Part shown: positions 55,747 to 64,000 of the stretch, one piece after another
Layout: every line of letters starts with the position of its first letter
Numbering within the stretch: the first letter of the stretch is position 1
Origin: Xiphias gladius
Taxonomy: Eukaryota; Chordata; Actinopteri; Istiophoriformes; Xiphiidae
DNA: 64,000 nucleotides
Direction of reading: 5' to 3'
Assembly: GCF_016859285.1 (NCBI RefSeq)
Contig: NC_053414.1
Span: forward strand, 33,855,912 to 33,919,911
The notes under the pieces: generated by a model
Told to the model about the DNA's origin: nothing
Database searches by the model: none
Seen by the model: the letters and a program-made list of their open reading frames with translations, nothing else
Translations under genes and position numbers: made by a program

Positions 55747-57479
55747 TAGTCCTGTATTGTAGACTTGGTTGCAGTATAACCAGTGTTTGTGTTTGAATGT
55801 TGAGACAAACTGGGATTTGTAACAAACAAAAATATACAGTATTGCAAGGCATAATAACTACTCAGATACAAAGACAAATACAGTAGTGTAATATAACTAA
55901 CCATACAGCATTCATTCACTTACAAATTAAAATTTTTAATTACCAATGCATTTATCTGATAGATACAGTATACTTGGCCCACAGTATTCCTTGTGTAGTT
56001 TTTTAATAAAGAAAATTATTTATTGTACAAGGGTTTTTCAAGGATGAGATTTTTTTCAGAAGCCATTGCCAGATTGTTTGCACAGGCTTGAGATAATCAC
56101 AAAGATTAAACTATTTTAGGCTACTAATAAATGTCAAATTAGAGAAATTCCAAGTCCCAGTAGGCTCTGTCAGTGGTTCTGAGTCTGTGTGTAGGACAAA
56201 ACAAAAGAGAGAGGAAGATCATTCTGTCGTACTACTAACACTCACTTGCTGCTGTGGACCCATCCCCACGACGACAGCAACTTGCAGTCCAGCTCCCGAC
56301 ATAACCAGCCGGTCAGTGTGCACTGTTGTACCGAGGAGAACAGTCTTATCTCAGCAGGCCCTTTGGTAGTTTACTGCTTGCTGTTTTAATTAACAGTTCC
56401 TTTGGGAAGGTGAAATTTACCCTCGGAGTTTAAATATATTTGTTGCCAACACTTTGTCCAAAGGTGAAACTGAATATATGATAAATATGTTTTATTGGAC
56501 AGTTTAACAGCAGCACTGCCTCTGTGGATTTTGGGGTTCTAATATGTACAGATATATCCACGCATTTCACCAGAAATACATTTGTATAACGGAAAATGAA
56601 CAGAGGCAGTGCAGTATATTAAATTTTTCTGTATTCTTTTTATATAATTTAATATAATTCTCGTTGCATGTGTTTTCACTATTTGTATGTGTTTGTGTAT
56701 TTGTACCGTTTTTGTATCTGGAACATGCTTCCCTTAATGCTTGTGCTTTCACTCGTGTGTGTTTGGTATTTGTTGCTTTTTCTGTATCTGGAGCACGTTT
56801 CCCTTAATGTTTTTGCTTTCTCTCTTGTACTAGCTTTGTCCTTAGGGGCCACTGTACGGAACTACTACTGATTGAATGAGAACTAATCAATGATAATGGA
56901 TCAGAATTCAGTTTAAAATGCACAGTTAGGTTTATTAAAAATGTTAAACTCTCAGCTCACTCTTTTCCTGTTCAGTCTGCATTGTGTTATTGTGTGTGTG
57001 CATGCCGCCTGTCAGCTGTGGGGCGTGGCCTCAGTAATGGCCCAGTGGATTTGTGCAGATCAGAACAAGTGATGAGAAATCCAGAAAGCCTATTAGTGCT
57101 ACGCTATTAATACACACACGTACACACGCACACAAACACAAAGACACAAATGCATGCACTTGCAGGTCTAGACACTGGCAGAACTTTGCAGGTGCAGTCA
57201 GTGATCCATCTGGTCACACCCATGACCTAGCCCTGTGAAAACAAGCATGGTGTTTCCAGACTTAGCAATTAAGTCAAAAGAAATCAAAAGAAAACATTAA
57301 TAACAGCTGACGTAAAACATTAGGCTGCTATGCTAATGTTGTCAACAGATCCCACAGAGTTTTAATGAACAACATAAAGTACATACATTATATATCATAC
57401 AATCCAGTGCTGTAAATTATTATGACTTAATTGAACCTGCAAAAAAACTCAGTATTAGCACTTACTGACTTTTAAGAGG
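55747..57479. other. TESK-like gene intron, nothing recognised
   Basis: Non-coding sequence. A near-duplicate of about 85 bases recurs around 56700-56730 and 56770-56820 ('tgtatctgga.ca.g.ttccc' and following). Confidence 0.45.
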
Positions 57480-60255
57480 GAGGAAAGAGAACATAGAAGC
57501 TGATTAATAATAATAATAATCAAACTAATAATTATAAAGATAAGGATAATAATGAGACTAATAATAAGAATCAGACTAAATTTTATAATAATGATAATAT
57601 TAATAATTAAAGCACTGCATGTTGAGCAGGATCGTGGGAGCAGTAGGTGGTTTGCAGATACGGATCCAGACTCTGCAGCTCCAGATGCAGAAATACCTGC
57701 AGAAAGCAACAGGAGGAGAGAGAAGAGAAATGAGAAAGCATAAAACTACGGGAGAGAGAAGAAGTCAAGTTAGTAACAAGTATTAATGGGATATGAATAC
57801 GTATGGATGGCGAGGAAGAGAAGGAGTGAGGAGCTAAGTGCATCATGGGAAGTCCCCCAGCAGTCTGGCCCTATAGCAGCACAACTATGGGACGGTTCAA
57901 GACAAGCCTTAGCCAGCCCTAACTATAAGCTTTATCAAAAAGGAAGGTTTTAAGCCTACTCTTGAACGTGGAGAGGATGTCTGCCTCCCTGACCCAAACT
58001 GGAAGATGGTTCCACAGTAGAGGATCCTGATAACTGAAGGCTCTGCCTCTCATTCTACTTTTGGAGATTCTGGGAACCAGAAGTAATCTTGCACTCTGGG
58101 AACGCAGTGTTTTAGTAGGGTAATAAGGGTACTATGAGCTCTTTCAGATATGATGGTGCCTGACCATTAAGGGCTTCCTAGGTGACCAATGCAGAGAAGA
58201 TAATGCAAGAGAAATTGGATCTCTTTTCCTAGTTCCTGTCAGTACTTGTGCTGCAGGATTCTGGATCAGCTGGAGAGTATTTAGAGATTTGCTGGGACAG
58301 CGTAATAATAAGAAATTACAGTAATCCAACCTAGATGTAAAAAAAAGCATGGACTAGTTTTTCTCCATCTTTTTGAGAGAGGATGTGCCTGATTTTTTGC
58401 AATGTTATGTAGTTGAAAAAAGGCAGTCCTTGAACTTTGCTTTATGTGGGAGTTAAAGGACATATCCTGATCAAGGATAACTTCGAGATTCCTTACAGTG
58501 ATACTGGAGGCCAGGGCAATGCCACCTAGAGTAACTTTATCATTAGATAATGTGTTTCTGAGGTGTTGAGGGCCAAGTACAATAACTTCAGTTCTGTCTG
58601 AGTTTAAAAGCAGAAAGTTGCAGGTCATTCAGGACTTTATGTCCTTAAGGCAAGCTTGAAGTTTAGCTAACTGATTGGTTTCATAAGGCTTCATTGACAA
58701 GTAATATTGGGTAGTATCTGCATAACAATGGAAGTTTATAGAGTGTTTCCTAATGATATTGCCTAAAGGAAGCATATATAAGGTGAATAGAACTGGTCCA
58801 AACACAGAACCTTGTGGAACTCCATGACTAACTTTTGAGTATATGGAGGATTTATTGTTAACATGCACAAACAAAATACGACTTAAACCAGCTTAGAGCA
58901 GTTCCTTTTAATGCCAGTTAAATGTTCCAGTCTCTGTAATAGGATGTGATGGTCAATAGTGTCAAATGTAGCACTAAGATCTAACAAGACAAGTACAGAG
59001 ACAAGTCCCTTGTCTGATGCAATTAGAAGATCATTTATAACCTTCACCAGTACTGTCTCTGTGCTATGATGCACTCTAAATCCTAACTGAAAATCCTCAA
59101 ATAAACTATTATTATGTAAAAAGTCACATAAATGGTTGCCAACTGCTTTCTCAAGGATCTTAGAGAGAAAGGGAAGGTTAGATATAGGTCTATAGTTGGC
59201 TGAAACACCTGGATCAAGCGTAGGCGTAGAAGAGGTTTAATTACAGGTACTTTACAGGACTGTGGTACAAACAGTAGTCAGTTAATACAGACAGATTGAT
59301 AATATCTAATAAAGAAGTGCTAACTAAAGGTAAAACGTCCTTAAGCAGCCTAGTTGGGATGGGGTACAAGAGACAGGTTGATGGTTTAGATGAAGAAATC
59401 ATTGAAGATAGCTGGTGAAGCTCAATGGAAAAAAAAACTGTCTAAAGATATATAAGGTTTTCCAGCTGTTTCAAAGGTCCCTGTCTTTGAAGATAAATCG
59501 GTGCCGGTTGAGGGCAGGAGGTGATGAATTTTGTCTCTAATAGTTAGAATTTTATCATTAAAGAAGCTCATTAAGTCATCACTATTGAGAGCAATAGGAA
59601 TGAGAGCTATCCATAGAGCTATGACTCTTTGTCAGCCTGGCTATATTGCTGAAAAGAAACCTAGGGTTGTTTTTATTTTCCTTTATTAAAGATGAGTAGT
59701 TGCTGCACTTGCATTATAGAGGGCCTTCATGTAAGTTTTAAGACTATCATGCCAAGTTAAGCGTGATTCTTCCAATTTAGTAGAACGCAATGTCCTTTCA
59801 CGTTTTCACGTTGTTTGCTTTATAATGCATGTTTGGGAGTTAAACCATGGAGTTAACCTGTTTTGTTTTATTATCTTAGACTGGCAATAGAGTTGAGTGT
59901 TATTCTCATTGAGCTTGCAGCACTATCAACAAGATGATCAATTAGGAGTCCTCTGTTATATTGTAACATGGCAGTGAATTAAGTGCTGATGGAATCTCTT
60001 CCATAAATTTAGCTACAGCACTATCAGATAGAGATCTAGTTAAGATATTTTTGCCTAATAGTGTGTAGTCCAATATTAAGATTTCAAAAGTTACCAAATA
60101 ATGGTCTGATAAAGGAGGATTCTGTGGAAAGACTATTAAATGTTCGATTTTGATGCCATACGTCAGAGCAAGGTCGAGGTAGTGGTTAAAACAGATAAAT
60201 GCAGTGGCTATCATTATCAACGTCCACATGAGTATTAAAATCACCCAATACTTTT
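57480..60255 (-). mobile_element. degraded L2/CR1-type LINE, minus strand
   Basis: Minus-strand frames in order encode an endonuclease-like end (60244-59942, with LALTYGIKIEHLIVFPQNP), then reverse-transcriptase text: VLVLLDLSATFDTIDHHILL (59074-58883), HGVPQGSVFGPVLFTLYM and YADTTQYYLS (58874-58629), and the thumb-like region LASSITVRNLEVILDQDMSF (58628-58281). The catalytic YADD box reads YADT here. Frames are broken by stops and shifts. The 3' end has (TAA)n-like repeats near 57507-57610. It cannot make an active protein. Confidence 0.88.
57507..57610. repeat. (TAA)n-rich simple repeat
   Basis: Imperfect TAA/TAATAA units adjoining the 3' side of the LINE. Confidence 0.75.
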
Positions 60256-61087
60256 TTATTTCCTGTCCAACTTTTCATGAAATTCTGCACCATTTTTTCT
60301 GCAAACATACCTTTGCTCATCAAAAAGTGCTATTTTAACATCATCACTCCACAGGACTTGTCTCCAAAATGCATTAGATTTTTTTTTAGATGTTCCTTTG
60401 TTATTTTGTGGTGAGGACACAGGAAGTCTGCTAAATCTTCCTGAAGGTCTTTTGCAATCAAATGGGGGTTTTGATTTGCCATTCTACCAATCCTACGAGC
60501 AGATCTCTCTGAAAGTTTTCTTGGTCTTCCAGACCTCAACTTGACCTGCATTGTTATGGTTAACTGCTATTTCTTAATTACATTATGAACTGAGGAGACG
60601 CCCACCTGAAAACACTTTGCTATCTTCTTATAGCCTTCTCCTGCTTTGTGGGCATCAATTATTTTAATTTTCACAGTGCTTGGCAGCTGTTTAGAGGAGC
60701 CCATGGCTGCTGATTGTTAGGACAAGGGTTGAGAAGTTAGAGTATTTATAAAACTTTGTAATTTTGCATCACCTGGGCTTTCCTAATGCTGACTGTGAAA
60801 AAGCCATAACCCTATCAAGCTAATTAAGGTCTAAGAATTTGTTAAAAGATATCTGAGAGCTCATATCTCTTTGGGTGCCCAAACCTTTATATGATGCTCC
60901 TATCTTTTTTCACTCTAAACATTTACAAAACAGAAATAATACACTAATATTGTTTAAGATGTTGAAAAGAATGTCTCATCTTTAACTTTTGGCCTTTCGG
61001 AGATCAGTTCATCTTCTACTCACTTAACTATTCACAGTAACAGAAATTTTGACCAAGGGTTCCCGAAAATTTAGTATGCCACTGTAC
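60256..61087 (-). mobile_element. Tc1-like element G, 5' half
   Basis: The right terminus, in complement, reads 'tacagtggcatactaaattt'. The minus strand then encodes a Tc1 N-terminus beginning MGSSKQLPSTVKIKIIDAHK (60703 downward) and a GRPRKLSERSARRIGR hook (60551-60330). A stop separates the two. The element is cut off where the LINE begins, near 60255. Confidence 0.82.
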
Positions 61088-61159
61088 ATATATCACAATA
61101 TGGCAGCCATATTCAAAAATCACATTTGAACTGGTGTTTAATGTTTATATATACATATA

Positions 61160-61459
61160 TGGGCGGTTGTGGCTCAGGAGGTAGAGGAGGTCGGCCACTA
61201 ACGGGTAGGTAGGTGGTTAAATCCCTGGCTCCTCCAGTCCACATATCGAAGTGTCTTTGGGCAAGCTACTGAACCTCAAATTGCCCTCGATGTATCATCA
61301 TTGTGTGAGTATGTGTGTATGTATGGAAAGCGCAGTATGTATAGAAAAGCGTTGTATGAATGTGTGTGTGAATGTGGCATGTAGTGTAAAGCCCTTTGAG
61401 GGGTCGATAAAACTAGAAAAGCACTATAGAAGTGTAGTCCATTCATCAGTTTACCATAT
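61160..61459 (+). mobile_element. tRNA-derived SINE, copy S4
   Basis: The head 'ggttgtggctcaggaggtag' is followed by a diverged B-box 'ggtggttaaatccctgg', then 'ttgggcaagctactgaacc' and the tail 'aaagccctttgaggggtcga'. Same family as S1-S3. Confidence 0.86.
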
Positions 61460-61524
61460 ATACAGTTTATGTATTTAAATATATAAAGGGTGTGTTTGCG
61501 TGTGTATGTTTGTGTTTTTTTTAA

Positions 61525-62740
61525 AGAGGCAATCATTCTTCTTAGAAAACAGTACAAACCTATCAAACAGATAGCAGAAACTGTAGGAGTGACCAAATCG
61601 ACAATTGGGTACATTCTTAAAAAGAAGGAATGCACTGGCAAGCTCAGCTGTACCAAAAGGCCTGGAAGACCACGGAAGAAAACTAAGGTGTATGATCACA
61701 GATTTCCTTCCTTGGTGAAGGAAAAACCCTTCACAACATCCATCCAGGTCAAGAACACTCTCGAGTAGGAGGGTGTATCAATGACAAAGTCTACAATCAG
61801 GAGACGCCCTCATGAATGTAAATACAGAGGGTTTACCACAAGGTGCAACCCACTGGTAACACTCAAGAACAGAAAGGCCAGATTGCTTTGCCAGAAAACC
61901 TCTAAAAAAGCCTGCCCAGCTCTGGAACAAGATTCTTTGGACAGATGAAACCAAGATGAACTTGTACCAGAATGATGGGAAGACGGCTCATGATCCAAAG
62001 AATACAACATCATCTGTCAAACATGGTGGAGGCAGTGTTTTTCACATAGACATGTATGGCTGCCAGTGAAACTAGGTCACTGGTGTTTATTGATGATGTG
62101 ACTGCTGATAGGAGTAGCAGGATGAATTCTGAAGTGTATAGTGCTATGCTGTCTGCTCAGATTCAGCCAAATGCTGCAAAACTGATATGATGGTGCTTCA
62201 CAGTACAGATGGACAATAACCTAAAACATACTTCGAAAGCAACCCAAGAGCTTCTTAAGGCAAAGCAAATTAATATTCCTTATGTGCCAAGTCAGTCACC
62301 TGACCTCAACCTAATAGAGCATGCTCACTTACTGAAGACAAAACTGAGGGAAGAAAGACCCACAAACAAGCAGCAACTGAGGGCGGCTGTCAGAAAGGCC
62401 CGGCAAAGTATCTCAAGGGAGGAAACTCAGCATGTGGTGTTGTACATGGTCATTGACTGCAAAAGATTTTCATCCAAGTATTAAATTTAATCCTTATAAT
62501 TATGTTGGTTTGTCCAATTACTTTTGAGCCTCTGAAAATGAGGGACTATGTATAAAAAAATGGCTATGATTCCTAAATGGTTAAGGATATATTTATTTGT
62601 ATATATATATATTTGTTGAAAACCCCTTGAATTAATGCTGAAAGTCTGCGCTTCAATCACATCTTGATGACGTCAGTTCAATCCATTGGGGTGATGTACC
62701 ATGAAAAAATTATCAAAATTGTGTCATTGACAGTGACACA
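61525..62740 (+). mobile_element. Tc1-like transposon B3, 5'-truncated
   Basis: Plus-strand transposase text begins at the HTH (QIAETVGVTKSTIGYILKKK, 61565 onward) and continues through GRPRKKTKVYDHRF. The C-terminal block lies at 62209-62484 (KATQELLKAKQ, SPDLNLIEHAH). There are several frameshifts. The left terminus is missing, and the right end runs into a (CA)n/(TA)n tract. Confidence 0.87.
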
Positions 62741-62762
62741 CACACAGACACACACACACACC

Positions 62763-62823
<61 letters not shown>

Positions 62824-62860
62824 TTGTATATATGTATATATTTGTATATATGTATATATT

Positions 62861-62899
<39 letters not shown>

Positions 62900-62965
62900 G
62901 TATATGTATATATATATATATGTCTATATTTGTATATATGTCTATATTTGTATATATAGACATAC
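62738..62965. repeat. (CA)n-(TA)n compound microsatellite
   Basis: CA units pass into about 24 TA units and then TATATTTG/TATATG variants. The IYIY open frames across it are artefacts. Confidence 0.96.
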
Positions 62966-63325
62966 ATATGTGATTATGCAGACCCCTTCACTTTTTCACA
63001 TTTCGCTTATGTTGCAGCCTTATGCTAAAATAACATTTTTTTTTCCAGGAATGACAACCATCACTGCAACAATTCACCAATCTGGGCTTTAGGGCAGAGT
63101 GGCTAGGGAGAAGCCTCTCCACAGCGAAAGTTTACCAAAAAAATTAACTTAACGATTCTCAGACTGTGAGAAACAAGATTTTCTGGACTGATGAAACCAA
63201 GATGGAACAGTTTGGTTTCAATTCTAAGTAACATGCCTAGAGTAAACCAGAAATTACATGATTGTCCTTCTGGAAGTTTCTCCCATCTCAACACAGGATC
63301 TCTCGAGCTCAGCCAGAGTGTATGT
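62966..63325 (+). mobile_element. Tc1-like fragment A4
   Basis: 'cagaccccttcactttttca', 'ttgcagccttatgctaaaat' and 'gaaaccaagatggaacagtt' are phrases of family A. The element is internally deleted and loses its 3' part at the adjoining microsatellite. Confidence 0.8.
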
Positions 63326-64000
63326 GTGTGTTTATTTTCATATATATGTATATATATGTGGGTATATGTATATGTATGTATGTGTATATGTGTATGTATG
63401 TATGTGTATGTATGTATGTATGTATGTATGTATGTATGTGTATGTATGTATGTATGTATGTGTATATATATGTTTGTATGTATATGTGTATATGTATATG
63501 TATATATGTATGCATGTATATGTGTATATGTGTATATGTATATATTTATATGTGTACATGTATATATGTATATGTGTATAGGTATATGTGTATATGTATA
63601 TGTGTATATGTATATGTGTATATGTGTATATGTATATATGTATATGTATATGTATATATTTATATGTATATATATGTATATGTATATATGTGTATACGTA
63701 TGTGTATGTGTATGCGTGTATATATGTGTATGCGTGTATATATGTATATGCATATATACGTGTATATGTGTATGTGTATATGTATATATATGTGTATATA
63801 TATATGTGTATGTGTATATGTATATATATGTGTAAATGTGTATGTGTATATGTATATATATATGTGTAAATGTGTATGTGTATATGTATATATATATGTG
63901 TAAATGTGTATGTGTATATGTATATATATATGTGTATGTGTGTATGTGTATATGTATGTGTATATGTATATGTGTATATGTATATGTGTATATATGTGTA
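63326..64000. repeat. (TATG/TG/TATA)n minisatellite, runs off the window
   Basis: About 675 bases of TATG, TGTG and TATATA units. Towards the end it forms longer periods, such as 'atatatatgtgtaaatgtgt' repeated at about 37 bp spacing (63816-63935). Its right end is outside the window. Confidence 0.97.

Noticed and set aside
63326-64000. CRISPR-like regular spacing in the TATG tract
   Set aside because: Units are contiguous low-complexity repeats with no unique spacers, in a vertebrate genome.

Overview
This is a vertebrate genomic window, almost certainly from a ray-finned (percomorph-like) fish. Genes are split by long GT-AG introns. The space between exons is filled with Tc1-like DNA transposons, tRNA-derived SINEs, fragments of L2/CR1-type LINEs, MITEs and long (GT)n/(TA)n microsatellites, a mixture typical of teleosts. 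Nothing bacterial or viral is visible, and I found no unknown multigene system.

Layout. (1) 1-1963: upstream sequence with no recognisable coding exon. (2) 1964-24815, plus strand: complete coding region of zdhhc5, a DHHC palmitoyltransferase, in 11 coding exons (about 846 residues); introns 1, 3, 6 and 7 carry transposons. (3) 24816 to about 28.4 kb: its 3' UTR and downstream flank, with a degenerate minisatellite and a candidate poly(A) signal at 28426. (4) About 28.4-36.8 kb: intergenic, repeat-rich. (5) 41959-36814, minus strand: complete coding region of tmx2, an ER thioredoxin-related membrane protein, in 8 coding exons (307 residues). (6) 42-50 kb: intergenic, with a foldback MITE, a Tc1 element interrupted by a SINE, other repeats and two CpG-bearing promoter-like patches. 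(7) 50218-50424, plus strand: first coding exon of a TESK-family protein kinase; no later exon was recognised before the window ends. (8) 50.4-64.0 kb: probable first coding intron of that kinase, holding several Tc1 elements, a degraded LINE, a SINE and a large terminal (TATG/TG)n tract.

The zdhhc5 and tmx2 genes converge, as their orthologues do on human 11q12.1, so this is a conserved syntenic pair. MED19, which lies between them in human, was not found here. The two products act at different membranes and are not known to share a pathway.

Main points for a second look: long His/Ser/Pro/Gly tracts in the Zdhhc5 tail; an SPEC motif in Tmx2 where human has SNDC; Tc1 elements with nested MITE and SINE insertions; a foldback MITE; tandemly duplicated 270-bp units; an interstitial telomeric triplet; and two promoter-like patches with unassigned start codons.
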